From an uncultured Christensenellaceae bacterium (GTDB lineage Bacteria; Bacillota; Clostridia; Christensenellales; Borkfalkiaceae): 64,000 bases of DNA. The translations under genes and the position numbers were made by a program. Shown one piece after another: positions 1 to 8,859 of this stretch (positions are counted from its first letter, which is position 1; the number at the start of each line of letters is the position of its first letter). The notes beneath the pieces are model-generated. The model made no database searches. It was given only the letters and a program-made list of their open reading frames with translations, and was not told the DNA's origin. The stretch lies in contig CAJUKK010000007.1 in NCBI GenBank assembly GCA_910586985.1, positions 62,001-126,000 of the forward strand, written 5' to 3'.

Positions 1-2
1 AC

Positions 3-134
3 AAGACGGAATATAAGGGTTACGTGACGCTCGCATATGAGAACATCAACGTGTTCAACAAAGAGAAAGACCGTTACGAATTGCTTGACTACGTAGAAAC
101 TACATTTTACGTATGGTTCAAGCTGGTTGATTGA
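3..134 (+). CDS. C-terminal fragment of an unknown protein
   Basis: An open frame runs in from the window edge and ends with TGA at 132-134, giving 43 residues rich in aromatic and charged amino acids. It is followed after 13 bases by the next start, with a GAGGAGGT ribosome binding site between, so it belongs to the same operon. The product is not recognised, and the start lies outside the window. Confidence 0.55.
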   Translation, partial: KTEYKGYVTLAYENINVFNKEKDRYELLDYVETTFYVWFKLVD

Positions 135-147
135 GGAGGTAAAGAAA

Positions 148-273
148 ATGGGCATTTGCGATACTTGCGTATTAAACGGCAGATGCGACGGAAGATGCGG
201 AGATACCGATCCGCTCTTCTACGCATTCGAGGAAGAGAACGATTATTACGATTACGAGGAGGAAGATCAATGA
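148..273 (+). CDS. 41-residue cysteine-rich small protein
   Basis: The start has an excellent GAGGAGGT site at 134-141. The peptide begins MGICDTC and has four cysteines within its first 17 residues (CDTC followed by CDGRC spacing), then an acidic and tyrosine-rich tail. The cysteine pattern suggests a small zinc knuckle, but no family is recognised. Its TGA stop overlaps the next ATG (270-272), which implies translational coupling. It is typical of the very short accessory genes of Clostridial mobile elements. Confidence 0.6.
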   Translation: MGICDTCVLNGRCDGRCGDTDPLFYAFEEENDYYDYEEEDQ

Positions 274-515
274 GAAACGAATATTACATGAAAGAATATT
301 GGCATTTCAACGGCGATTATAACATCATATTAAATCTGATAGAAGTGAACACGGTACACATGACAGCAACGGTTGCCATCAACAACCTCGGAAAACTCAC
401 GCAAGAAACGGTAGAACTGCGCGGAGAGAACGACAACCCGTATTTTGAGTACGGCGTTATGAACGACAAAATTTTCATTGACGATTTTGAGTTCGTCGGA
501 GGAGATGCAGCATGA
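270..515 (+). CDS. Hypothetical small protein (81 aa)
   Basis: The start MRNEYYM is chosen because it overlaps the previous stop as ATGA and has GAGGAGG just upstream; the longer open frame to its left is in the frame of an overlapped gene and lacks a ribosome site. The protein alternates hydrophobic and polar residues like a small beta-rich domain and ends acidic. Its stop overlaps the ardA-like start by four bases. Function unknown. Confidence 0.6.
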   Translation: MRNEYYMKEYWHFNGDYNIILNLIEVNTVHMTATVAINNLGKLTQETVELRGENDNPYFEYGVMNDKIFIDDFEFVGGDAA

Positions 516-1063
516 ACAGGATTGCAATGGTTATCGGTTCATGGGGAAGCTATAACGAATGCAACGAGCGCGCGTTGGGCAGCAGCTGGTTGAACTTTGA
601 CGATTTTGACGAATGGGAAGAAATCGAAGAAAAACTCATAAGGGAAGGCTTCGAGCTGAACGGTATCGACGAAGAATTATTCGTGCAGGATATCGAAGGC
701 ATCCCCACTTCGTGTCAAGACTGGGATAACACGCACCCTCAAGAAATATTCGAACTTATAAAGGAATCCGGCGTGTTGGACTACGAATGCAAGTACGAGC
801 TTATGGAGGCATACTGCGAAGTCCGTTCTTTTGACGAATGGTCTGACCGCGTGAAACAGTGCGGTGAAAATTGGGATTCGGATATTGCATTTTACAAAGG
901 ACAGGATATGTACGACGTAGCTTACAATCTCGTAAATGAATTTTACGATTTGGATAAGATGCTCGGTCATCTTGCATCTTATTTCGACTATAATGCGTTT
1001 GCGCGGGATTTGAAATTCGACGGATACACGGAAACGTCGAACGGCGTAATTGAAATCAGATAA
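512..1063 (+). CDS. ardA: ArdA-family antirestriction protein
   Basis: The 183-residue, strongly acidic protein has the ArdA layout: a short N-terminal strand followed by a WLNFDDFDEWEEIEE segment, a central helical part and the C-terminal signature FDYNAFARDLKFDG. ArdA proteins are DNA mimics that bind and block type I restriction-modification enzymes when conjugative elements enter a new host; that role is taken from the family. The length agrees with the family (about 165-190 aa). It is coupled to the upstream 81-aa gene by ATGA. Confidence 0.85.
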   Translation: MNRIAMVIGSWGSYNECNERALGSSWLNFDDFDEWEEIEEKLIREGFELNGIDEELFVQDIEGIPTSCQDWDNTHPQEIFELIKESGVLDYECKYELMEAYCEVRSFDEWSDRVKQCGENWDSDIAFYKGQDMYDVAYNLVNEFYDLDKMLGHLASYFDYNAFARDLKFDGYTETSNGVIEIR

Positions 1064-1080
1064 ATAAAAGGAGAAAAATC

Positions 1081-1494
1081 ATGAATACGACCTATGAACA
1101 GAGAAAAGAAGTTGCAATCAAGGCATTGAAACAGCTCGATATTTACAAGCCCTATATCGAGGGCTTTCAGGAAAACGATCAAGTATGTTTCTACGAAAAC
1201 TTCGGCGGGCACTGGGTTTACCAAGAGCCTGAAATCGAAGCTAAGATGAAAGAAATCGAAAAGGAATACAACGGCACTGTGTACGCCATCACGCACGAAT
1301 ACACCAAATTCGGAGAGTGTTACGACTTTTTGCTTGTAACCGATTATCCCGAAGAATGGGGCGACATTGTTTGCAGCGAAGAAAAAACGCATTATGTCTT
1401 CGCTTACGTTTGGAATAAAACGGACGAATGGTGCAGCGAGCTGGGAACGATCGGCGTGCAGAGCTTCGGCGGCGGCATCAAGCGTGTTGCATAA
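1081..1494 (+). CDS. Hypothetical protein (137 aa)
   Basis: This is an acidic soluble protein with no signal peptide or membrane segment, preceded by AAAGGAGAAAAATC. It has an N-terminal helix (QRKEVAIKALKQLDI) followed by aromatic-rich strands. I do not recognise the family. Its place directly after ardA, in an operon with 10-17 base gaps, suggests an accessory role in establishing the element. Confidence 0.6.
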   Translation: MNTTYEQRKEVAIKALKQLDIYKPYIEGFQENDQVCFYENFGGHWVYQEPEIEAKMKEIEKEYNGTVYAITHEYTKFGECYDFLLVTDYPEEWGDIVCSEEKTHYVFAYVWNKTDEWCSELGTIGVQSFGGGIKRVA

Positions 1495-1506
1495 GGAGAA
1501 AAAATC

Positions 1507-2043
1507 ATGACGCTTATATTTACTTGTAACGGCTATCAAAAAAAGACATACGAAGAAACCGAATATAATGTGGAAATTTCAGCGACAAAAGAATTGTACG
1601 AATATTTTTCGGTGCTCTTTGAAAACAACGAGCTCAACGCAAGCAATACAAACGAAACCGTTATCACCGTTCTCCGCGAGCTATCGTGGTTCAACGATTT
1701 CATTTTCAGACACGTTGTAAAAATAGCAAATAAAGAAAAACACGTTTATATGATTTTATTCGACTGGTCTACCACCGATTCGGACGGAATCGAAACGTTC
1801 CTCTATCACGATTACGAAGCCGCCCGTAAAAAACTGGACGAGATCATCCAAAACGAATGCGATGCCGATCTGAGCTGGATAGGCTCGGAAGTATTCGACG
1901 AAAACGGCGACGTCAACGATGGTTACGAATTGGACTGTAACACGGACGACAAAGCCGCGGAAGATCTTTACTGGCATGTCGTCGATAAAAACGACTACAA
2001 CCGCCGCTCGTTTATCGACCTGATTAAAAAGGAAATTAAATAA
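1507..2043 (+). CDS. Hypothetical acidic protein (178 aa)
   Basis: The gene starts 12 bases after its neighbour with an AAGGAG site. The 178-residue protein is strongly acidic, especially in its second half (ESVFDENGDVNDGYELD-like composition), with no membrane segment and no catalytic motif that I recognise. An acidic DNA-mimic role like that of ArdA is possible but rests only on composition and position. Confidence 0.55.
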   Translation: MTLIFTCNGYQKKTYEETEYNVEISATKELYEYFSVLFENNELNASNTNETVITVLRELSWFNDFIFRHVVKIANKEKHVYMILFDWSTTDSDGIETFLYHDYEAARKKLDEIIQNECDADLSWIGSEVFDENGDVNDGYELDCNTDDKAAEDLYWHVVDKNDYNRRSFIDLIKKEIK

Positions 2044-2053
2044 GGAGCCCGAC

Positions 2054-2305
2054 ATGAAAAACACGAAAGAACTGCACGCGCTCGTCACTGCCGTTTACTG
2101 CATCAACAAGACGAACGGCAACGAAGATAAAAACATTACCAACCTTTGCAGATATATCTTTCTGCGTTGCATAAACGGAAATCCGAATATGCTCGATATC
2201 CTCTGCAGCGGTAAGACGAAAGAAGAACTGCTCCCCTATCTCATGCAGATTTTAGAGGAAGAAACCAAATACAAAAAATTTATGGAGAAACAAGCACATG
2301 AATAA
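2054..2305 (+). CDS. Hypothetical small protein (83 aa)
   Basis: The ribosome site is AAGGAG. The predicted product is a small, mainly helical protein with no recognisable family. Its end overlaps the methyltransferase start at 2298 by eight bases, so the two are probably translated together. Confidence 0.55.
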   Translation: MKNTKELHALVTAVYCINKTNGNEDKNITNLCRYIFLRCINGNPNMLDILCSGKTKEELLPYLMQILEEETKYKKFMEKQAHE

Positions 2306-4241
2306 ATTACGAATCGATTTTTACGAAACCAAAAACAAATACGGCGACTGGGGATACGATGCGCATGCGAACGGTATTTTACTCGGTCGCATACACATCC
2401 GCGAAGCGGATTACCAATATTCGCCCAAATATTATTTCCGAAGCAAAGACGGCGTGCTGATAAGCGCAAGAGACGCCCATACTCTGATCGAGATGAAACG
2501 CAATCTTATAAAAAGCTATAACGACGCAAACGGTAAAATTTTCGAGGAACGCAATACTCCGAACTTCGATATAGCAGATTTACCGAACGACGATAACGAA
2601 TTTTATCCGACGCCGAAAAGCATCTGCGGAAAAATGATAGCTTGCGTTCAATGGCAAAACGTGCATACGGTGCTCGAACCCTCCGCAGGCAAAGGCGATA
2701 TATGTGACGCCATCAAAGCCTTCAAGAAGCGCGACTACCACAGCAAATTGGACATAGACTGCATCGAGCTGGATTTGAACTTACGATTCGTTTTGAAAGG
2801 AAAAGGCTACAGAACCGTCCACGATAATTTTTTGAGCTACGAAACGAATAAAAAGTACGATTTGATTATCATGAACCCGCCTTTCTCGCGTGCCGACGCG
2901 CATTTAATGAACGCCATTGAAATGCAGGAGAAAAACGGCGGGCAGATTGTTTGTTTACTCAATGCGGAAACCCTGCTCAATCCGTTTACCAACCTCAGAA
3001 AGTTATTGATAAAGAAAATACGAGAGCATAAAGCGATTATAAATTACCTCAAATCCCCTTTCAAGCAAGCCGAAAGAAAGACAAGTGCAAACGTTGCGCT
3101 TGTCTATTTTAATATCCCGTCGCATTCAAGAGAATCCGAATTCTTTTCAAGAATGAAAAAGGCAAAAGACTCCGTTTACGAGAAACGCGAAGATTCGGAA
3201 ATTGCACCGAACGATAAAATCGAAGCGCTGATAAGAAGCTATGAAATCGAATCGTCGGCTTCATTAGAATTTTTACGGGAATACGATACGCTCCGTCCGA
3301 AAATTATGAACGGTTCGGAAACATTCAGCCAGCCGTCCATCGGGATCAAAATCGGCGGTCGGGAAATAAGCGGCGGCTTAAATGCAGAAATAATAAACGA
3401 CTACCTGCAAATCGTAAGGTATAAGTATTGGAGAAAGCTGTTCGATATTCCCGATATCAGCAAACAAATGACAACGGCGATACGCAATTCATACGACGCC
3501 AAAATTAAAGATATGGCAAATTACGAATTTTCAAGATTTAATATTCAGGAAGTGATCTTCGACATACGCGCCCAACTCCAAGCAGGCGTTGAAGATGAAA
3601 TCGAAAGATTATTCGACAAACTGTCGAGCGATTATTGCTATTACGAAGGAAACAACGATAACATTCATTATTATAACGGCTGGAAAACCAACAAAGCCCA
3701 TAAGGTCAATTATAAAGTTATTATTCCCGCTTACGGCTCTTTTGCAACAGGATACGTTTACGACAAGTATCATCGCTTGATTGAGCGGAAAAACAGCTTT
3801 ATAGACAGCCGCAGTTGCTATTCCGTCCTTGCCGATTTGGAAAAGACGCTTGATTACCTTGACGGAAACGATAAAAACAGGATACGTACTGATTTAGCGA
3901 ACAGGCTTCACTTCGCGGAAACCAGACGCGAAACAAGAAATATCGACTGTACTTATTTCAACGTTACTTTCTATAAAAAAGGGACCTGCCATATCACGTT
4001 CCGCGACGACGCGAGAATACTGATCGACCGGTTAAATATCTACGTCGGAAAAAGAAGAAGTTGGCTCCCGCCGAGCTATGGGACAAAGGCATACGTAAAT
4101 TTGTCGGAAGAAGAAAAAACCGTCGTTGATTCTTTTGACGGCGGCGAAGAAGATTACAACAAAGTATATGAAAATCAAAATTATTATTTAATCGAAAGCC
4201 GTAACTTACTTATGCTTTCGGAAGGAGCAGACAACAAATGA
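2298..4241 (+). CDS. DUF4942-type adenine-specific DNA methyltransferase
   Basis: The 647-residue protein contains a Rossmann methyltransferase with motif I LEPSAGKGD (about residues 126-134) for S-adenosylmethionine and motif IV MNPPF (about 192-196), the NPPF/Y signature of amino-methyltransferases acting on adenine. The C-terminal half matches the DUF4942 region seen in methyltransferases of mobile elements, including a KKGTCHITF strand and a WLPPSYG loop near the end. The first 100 residues may be a recognition or packing domain. No restriction endonuclease lies nearby, so it is probably an orphan enzyme that protects the element from host restriction, in keeping with ardA. It overlaps the next gene by four bases. 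Confidence 0.8.
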   Translation: MNKLRIDFYETKNKYGDWGYDAHANGILLGRIHIREADYQYSPKYYFRSKDGVLISARDAHTLIEMKRNLIKSYNDANGKIFEERNTPNFDIADLPNDDNEFYPTPKSICGKMIACVQWQNVHTVLEPSAGKGDICDAIKAFKKRDYHSKLDIDCIELDLNLRFVLKGKGYRTVHDNFLSYETNKKYDLIIMNPPFSRADAHLMNAIEMQEKNGGQIVCLLNAETLLNPFTNLRKLLIKKIREHKAIINYLKSPFKQAERKTSANVALVYFNIPSHSRESEFFSRMKKAKDSVYEKREDSEIAPNDKIEALIRSYEIESSASLEFLREYDTLRPKIMNGSETFSQPSIGIKIGGREISGGLNAEIINDYLQIVRYKYWRKLFDIPDISKQMTTAIRNSYDAKIKDMANYEFSRFNIQEVIFDIRAQLQAGVEDEIERLFDKLSSDYCYYEGNNDNIHYYNGWKTNKAHKVNYKVIIPAYGSFATGYVYDKYHRLIERKNSFIDSRSCYSVLADLEKTLDYLDGNDKNRIRTDLANRLHFAETRRETRNIDCTYFNVTFYKKGTCHITFRDDARILIDRLNIYVGKRRSWLPPSYGTKAYVNLSEEEKTVVDSFDGGEEDYNKVYENQNYYLIESRNLLMLSEGADNK

Positions 4242-4672
4242 ACGCTTACCAACTATTAAAAAACAGACAGCAGAAAGAATTTAACGCCTTCCCCCTCGGC
4301 GCGGCATTCAGCAAAGAACAGTTTGCAGAAATGATGCAAAAATGGGGTTTAACGGAAAACGATACCGACAAGATTATTTCCATCGGTTACGGTTGCTTTA
4401 TCCGTAAGAGCGACAGAGAGCGTTTCGATGAAATGAACGCACGCCTCAATAAAGAAATGCAAGACGCGATCGCCGCAGACAAGACGGGTGACGGGTTCAT
4501 CTGCGATATGTTCTATTACGAGCTTGCCAATCACGAATACTGCATCACCTACGATTTAGAGGAAACGTTCGACGCGCTCGGATTGACGGAAACACAGGTA
4601 AATGCAGACAAGCGCCTGCTTCGCGGTTTAGAAAAGGCTCGCAAAAAATACTTGAAAAACTATAACGATTGA
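4238..4672 (+). CDS. Hypothetical protein (144 aa)
   Basis: Translationally coupled to the methyltransferase by ATGA. The protein is soluble and mostly helical; its first half reads like a small cap module (AAFSKEQFAEMMQKWGL) and the C-terminus is a basic helix. No family recognised. Confidence 0.55.
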   Translation: MNAYQLLKNRQQKEFNAFPLGAAFSKEQFAEMMQKWGLTENDTDKIISIGYGCFIRKSDRERFDEMNARLNKEMQDAIAADKTGDGFICDMFYYELANHEYCITYDLEETFDALGLTETQVNADKRLLRGLEKARKKYLKNYND

Positions 4673-4685
4673 GGAGGAAAACAAA

Positions 4686-4889
4686 ATGGCTTACAAAGCA
4701 ACGGCGTATATACATTCGCTAAATAAAGGTAAAATGCAACCCGAAGTTACGAACGAAATAACGGTTTTGGAAAAGGTCGGTGATAACGACTATATCGTGG
4801 ACTATAAGGGCGTGAAATGTCACGCTCTTTTTAATTGGTTCGTCGGCGCATACTTTGCAGACGACGTTTACGGGAAGGTTGAAGAATGA
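4686..4889 (+). CDS. Hypothetical small protein (67 aa)
   Basis: A strong GAGGAGG site precedes the start. The product is small and beta-rich with no membrane segment. Its end overlaps the following start by four bases (ATGA). The family is unknown, though such proteins are frequent in Clostridial integrative elements. Confidence 0.55.
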   Translation: MAYKATAYIHSLNKGKMQPEVTNEITVLEKVGDNDYIVDYKGVKCHALFNWFVGAYFADDVYGKVEE

Positions 4890-5614
4890 GGCATCTATAC
4901 TACTATTACAAAAACGACGGAACGCTGGTTGTCAGATACAAAGACGACGATCGCCGTATCACGATGAACTATTTATATTATTCCCTCAAAGAAGCATTAC
5001 AAAATTCAGACGCGATAACGGCTTACGGTACAAGCATATTACCGTTCAAAAATTATCTTAAGGAGTTTAACGACGTGAAGAAAGACAAAGAAATCACCAT
5101 TTACGATAACTTTTACGATCCCGACCGAGAAAACGATACGAGGAAATATTTATTCGACGATTTTGCCGAGGAACACGGTTGGAACTCGCCCGACGATATC
5201 CCCGACAAACAGGTATGGAACGAAATAGACGCACAAGACCGCATACAATGGGACGACGTAAGAAACGAACTCGATGCAATGTTTGAGAAAAACGTCTATC
5301 TATTGACGGGAACTTGCGGCAGATGGAACGGTCCCGTACAGGGCGGCAAATTTATCCGTTCGGTCGGAGATTTACTGTCGTGCATGGATCACCTCGACTA
5401 CATACGCATTTACGATAAGAACGGACATCTGTATATTCACGGTAGCCATCACGACGGGGACGACGATTACGAACTCAAACGGCTTACCCATAAGGGTTAT
5501 GAGCTTGCCGATCTCAACTACTTCGCCTGCGACAGACAGTTGCATACCGCTATTATGAATTGCAACTTCTATTCTGCCCTGCCGCGTTATGCGCAAAAGG
5601 TTTACGGCTTATGA
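4886..5614 (+). CDS. Hypothetical acidic protein (242 aa)
   Basis: The product has very many Asp and Tyr residues and no signal peptide. An internal region (TYLLTGTCGRWNGPVQGGKF type) with conserved-looking glycine and tryptophan residues suggests a folded beta domain, followed by a histidine/aspartate-rich loop (GSHHDGDDDYE). No catalytic family is recognised. It is coupled on both sides by four-base overlaps. Confidence 0.55.
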   Translation: MRHLYYYYKNDGTLVVRYKDDDRRITMNYLYYSLKEALQNSDAITAYGTSILPFKNYLKEFNDVKKDKEITIYDNFYDPDRENDTRKYLFDDFAEEHGWNSPDDIPDKQVWNEIDAQDRIQWDDVRNELDAMFEKNVYLLTGTCGRWNGPVQGGKFIRSVGDLLSCMDHLDYIRIYDKNGHLYIHGSHHDGDDDYELKRLTHKGYELADLNYFACDRQLHTAIMNCNFYSALPRYAQKVYGL

Positions 5615-5847
5615 AAGATTACGGATATACGGTGCGATATAAAAAACAAGGCAGCGAGAAAAGGAAAATATATCTCGTAACGAATACTTACGACAGCGCG
5701 TTGTGGACTGTCCGCTGGTACGAAAGCCACTCCCCTCCCGACCGCAAAACGGGCGTTCCGCTCGATAACGTTATTTGGCTGATATATCCCATAACGACAT
5801 ATAAAGAATACCGCCGATTGTGGCGCGATTGCCCGTTCGATCCGTAG
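5611..5847 (+). CDS. Hypothetical small protein (78 aa)
   Basis: The start MKDYGYTV is chosen because it forms an ATGA overlap with the previous stop; a longer upstream extension would run inside the previous gene. The product is a basic, strand-rich small protein. A strong terminator begins within its last codons, so it closes this transcription unit. Function unknown. Confidence 0.55.
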   Translation: MKDYGYTVRYKKQGSEKRKIYLVTNTYDSALWTVRWYESHSPPDRKTGVPLDNVIWLIYPITTYKEYRRLWRDCPFDP

Positions 5848-5876
5848 CAGGATTGAGCGGGCTTTTTATTTTTTCA
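5831..5876 (+). terminator. Intrinsic terminator ending the first plus-strand unit
   Basis: The arm GCCCGTTCGATCC (5831-5843) pairs with GGATTGAGCGGGC (5850-5862 region) through 11 Watson-Crick and two wobble pairs, followed at once by a T-rich tail. The hairpin overlaps the last codons of the 78-aa gene. Confidence 0.8.
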
Positions 5877-5902
5877 AATCAAAATCATAAGGAGAAAAAC
5901 AC

Positions 5903-6109
5903 ATGAAAATATCAACAGACAAACTCTACTACCTCTGCAACAAATACCAATGGTTCACGAACGGCGACAACAGACAATATCGAATGTTCTTTGACCGCAA
6001 CAAACAAGGCGCGAGCCTTGAAACTTTGGCGACGATTATCTGGATTTGTTCGTCCGGCTGGAACGAGCAAGACATCTTAAAAATCTTACAGGAGGAGGCT
6101 GATTTATAA
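5903..6109 (+). CDS. Hypothetical small protein (68 aa)
   Basis: This is the first gene after the terminator at 5831, with an AAGGAG site. The product is small and helical with a tryptophan-rich second half (IIWICSSGWNEQDI). Its TAA stop shares a base with the ATG of the pcfK-like fusion (TAATG), so the two are coupled; it may work with PcfK/PcfJ. Family unknown. Confidence 0.55.
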   Translation: MKISTDKLYYLCNKYQWFTNGDNRQYRMFFDRNKQGASLETLATIIWICSSGWNEQDILKILQEEADL

Positions 6110-7176
6110 TGAAACTCGATTTAACCGCAAAAGGCAAACCGCAGGAGCTGATACTTGCTTATTTACAGAAAAACGCGAGCGAGGTTCTTGCCGAAAAAAT
6201 CAATCACGGCGTGCGCATTACCAAAGACGGAAAATCGCTTATCAACAAAAAGACGCTGGACGGGTTTATGACGTTCGCAAACAGCGAAGCAAAGAAACTT
6301 GCCGAGAAAGGCGCAAATTCCGCTTGCGTGGAAGATTCCGTCGTGTACGGCTGGGCGATCCACTACTTTGAGGAGGACAGTATCAAAGGCACCTTATATA
6401 ACGAGGACGGCACGGAGTACAAGCCGCCGAAGCCCGACATAAAAACCACGGCAGCGCCCGTAAAGGTTGAACCGCCCAAGCCGAAGCAACAGCAAGGCTC
6501 GCTGTTCGATATGCTCGCCGCCCAACCGGACAAGACCGAACAAGCTGACGACCACGAACCCGTTGACGACGCCGAGGACGAAGAACCGACCGAGGAAGAA
6601 ATCGCCGAGGTCATGGAACAGGAACAAATAACCCCTACTCCTCTGCCGCCCGCAAAGCCCCGTCCGTCCGCATGGTATCAACAATATTTATCCGTCAAGG
6701 AAAAATACAAGGACAGCATCTTGTTTTACAGGCTCGGCGATTTTTACGAAATGTTCGGAAACGACGCGTGCACCTGTGCAGACGTTCTGGATTTAACCTT
6801 GACGGGCAGAGACTGCGGGCTACAAGAGCGCGTTCCGATGACGGGCGTCCCCTTCCACGCGGCGGACGCTTATATGGCGAAATTAGTCAGTCACGGCTAT
6901 AAGGTCGTTATCGCCGAACGAATCAACGGCGAGCTTCGGGAAAGAACCGCAGAACCTTCGCTCGAAGAGCTATCCGTTGACGAGGAAACGGGCGAAGTTC
7001 TCCCCGTGGAAGAAATGAGAAAGTTCGACGGCGATATCGCAGAACCGAAAATACCCGTTACGCAAGAAATACCCGACGACGAGGACGAGCTTCCCGATTT
7101 CGACGCCAAAGCGTTCGATCCCGAAGCCCTCTGCGCCATCGACGAGCTGCTCGGAAAAATCATTAGTTTGAGGTGA
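6109..7176 (+). CDS. PcfK-like protein fused to a MutS mismatch-recognition domain
   Basis: Residues 1-105 match the PcfK-like family of Gram-positive conjugative elements, starting MKLDLTAKGKPQEL and with a YGWAIHYFEED segment. A low-complexity acidic linker (about 105-185) follows and contains QGSLFDML, which fits the QxxLF beta-clamp binding motif. Residues 187-272 are MutS domain I, including GDFYEMF with the Phe and Glu of the mismatch-contacting FxE motif and an IPMAGVPFHA-like loop (here VPMTGVPFHA). The MutS ATPase, clamp and lever domains are absent. It precedes pcfJ, as in other such elements. A role in element replication or repair is plausible but unproven. Confidence 0.8.
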   Translation: MKLDLTAKGKPQELILAYLQKNASEVLAEKINHGVRITKDGKSLINKKTLDGFMTFANSEAKKLAEKGANSACVEDSVVYGWAIHYFEEDSIKGTLYNEDGTEYKPPKPDIKTTAAPVKVEPPKPKQQQGSLFDMLAAQPDKTEQADDHEPVDDAEDEEPTEEEIAEVMEQEQITPTPLPPAKPRPSAWYQQYLSVKEKYKDSILFYRLGDFYEMFGNDACTCADVLDLTLTGRDCGLQERVPMTGVPFHAADAYMAKLVSHGYKVVIAERINGELRERTAEPSLEELSVDEETGEVLPVEEMRKFDGDIAEPKIPVTQEIPDDEDELPDFDAKAFDPEALCAIDELLGKIISLR

Positions 7177-7177
7177 A

Positions 7178-8512
7178 ATGATGATAGACGAAAAATATAT
7201 AAAGCCGATTCCGAACTATATTGCAAAAATGATTAAAAATAAAGACAAATACAATTACGATGGGCAGATCGAATTTTATGCTTATCTCACGAAAATGAAA
7301 GGCGAACTCGTAAAGATAACCGTTGCCTGTAAGCACTACAAAAAACAATGGTTTTGTAAACAAGTTGCCGTTCACGGCGTTTATTCGGATAAGTGTTTGG
7401 TACGAGATCTGGAGTGCTTTATGATGGGCTATGCCGTAGGCTGGTACGACATGGCTTTGTCCGATAGCCGCAAGAGATACGAGGACGGAAAATGGTATCA
7501 AGCCAATGATAAATATTACGATCCCTCGGCGGTGGTTGTAAATAGAAAATACGCTTTGAAATTCAAAGAATTCCGTTATAGCGCGTTAGACAAATATAAT
7601 CATCCCGACGTTTTGAAATATCTGCGTATTTACTTACAGTATCCGCAGGCAGAATACATCGTTAAAATGGGCTTACAACACCTTGCCGCAAACAAAATGC
7701 TGTTACGAAAAGTTGAAAAAGATAAACTTTTCCGCAAATGGCTTATACGCAACGTCAAATTGTTGCGTAACGAATACGGAAAATACCCTTACTTTTCGGC
7801 ACAAGCGATCATGTTTGCGTATAAACAAAATTTACCGCTTCTTGAAGGGCATACCCTATACAGAGCTTGTAAAGAAACGGCAAACGATTATTCCTACACG
7901 AGGACGATTTGCAATTTGATACCGAAGAGCGAAATCGTTGATCTCGTCAAATACATAACGAAGCAGAATACGAACCTTTCGTCTTACTCGGATTATGTAA
8001 AAGCGTGCGATTATTTACAGTTGGATATGAGCTTACCGAAGAACCGTTTCCCGCACGACTTCAAGCGCTGGCACGATATACGCATAGACCAATACCATAC
8101 GGCAAAAGCATTAAAAGATGCCGAAGAACGTAAAGAGCTTCATGCGAAATTCGGAAAAATCGCCGAGAAATATCTGCCGCTGCAAAAGAACGGGGAAGAT
8201 GCTTTTATCGTTATGATTGCCCGCTCTCCGCAAGAGTTGATCCGCGAAGGAGAAGCCCTCGATCACTGCGTGGGGCGCATGAATTACGACCAGAAATTTG
8301 CCCGCGAGGAAAGCCTGATCTTCTTCGTGCGCAACGCGTCCGATCCCGATACGCCGTTCGTCACAGTGGAATATTCGCTAAAAGCCAAAAAGATATTGCA
8401 ATGCTACGGCGAGCATGACCACCGCCCCGATGACAGCGTATTGGAATTCGTTAATAAAAAATGGCTACCCTATGCCAACCGCAAATTAAAACAAATCGCG
8501 ACGGCAGCGTGA
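7178..8512 (+). CDS. PcfJ-like protein
   Basis: The 444-residue protein carries the C-terminal PcfJ signature: IVMIARSPQELIREGEALDHCVGRM followed by a FFVRNAS...PFVTVEYS strand pair and a QCYGEHD motif. This conserved C-terminal block defines the PcfJ family found with PcfK in Gram-positive conjugative plasmids and integrative elements; the biochemical function is not established. The ribosome site is GAGGTGA; a second in-frame ATG three bases on is equally possible. It starts one base after the pcfK-mutS stop. Confidence 0.8.
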   Translation: MMIDEKYIKPIPNYIAKMIKNKDKYNYDGQIEFYAYLTKMKGELVKITVACKHYKKQWFCKQVAVHGVYSDKCLVRDLECFMMGYAVGWYDMALSDSRKRYEDGKWYQANDKYYDPSAVVVNRKYALKFKEFRYSALDKYNHPDVLKYLRIYLQYPQAEYIVKMGLQHLAANKMLLRKVEKDKLFRKWLIRNVKLLRNEYGKYPYFSAQAIMFAYKQNLPLLEGHTLYRACKETANDYSYTRTICNLIPKSEIVDLVKYITKQNTNLSSYSDYVKACDYLQLDMSLPKNRFPHDFKRWHDIRIDQYHTAKALKDAEERKELHAKFGKIAEKYLPLQKNGEDAFIVMIARSPQELIREGEALDHCVGRMNYDQKFAREESLIFFVRNASDPDTPFVTVEYSLKAKKILQCYGEHDHRPDDSVLEFVNKKWLPYANRKLKQIATAA

Positions 8513-8562
8513 CGCTGCTCCCAAATTATTTATTACAAAAATCAAACTTATGAGGTACAACA

Positions 8563-8847
8563 ATGGATAACTATTTCAGAATTACGGGGTATTACCCCAA
8601 AGCGGACGTCTGCTTTATCGCGGACTGTAACGGCAAATTTCAGGCAATGTGGGAGTTCAGTTCCTTCCTCGTGAACAAAGGCGTCGAAATCGTTGCCGTG
8701 GGGCGCGACGAGAGAATGTCTTACGGCAACTTCCCCCGCGCCGAATATGACGCGGAACATATCATTCTCCGTGCCTGCGCCAAAGGCAAACCGGACGTTT
8801 CGGGTAATATCGTCACCGTGAACGGAAAATTCTATACGAAGAAATGA
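8563..8847 (+). CDS. Hypothetical small protein (94 aa)
   Basis: This is a soluble protein with alternating strands and helices and one Cys pair (ADVCFIADC). The ribosome site is TGAGGT, 50 bases after pcfJ. No family recognised; the position suggests a PcfJ-linked accessory gene. Confidence 0.55.
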   Translation: MDNYFRITGYYPKADVCFIADCNGKFQAMWEFSSFLVNKGVEIVAVGRDERMSYGNFPRAEYDAEHIILRACAKGKPDVSGNIVTVNGKFYTKK

Positions 8848-8859
8848 GGAAGTAATAAC

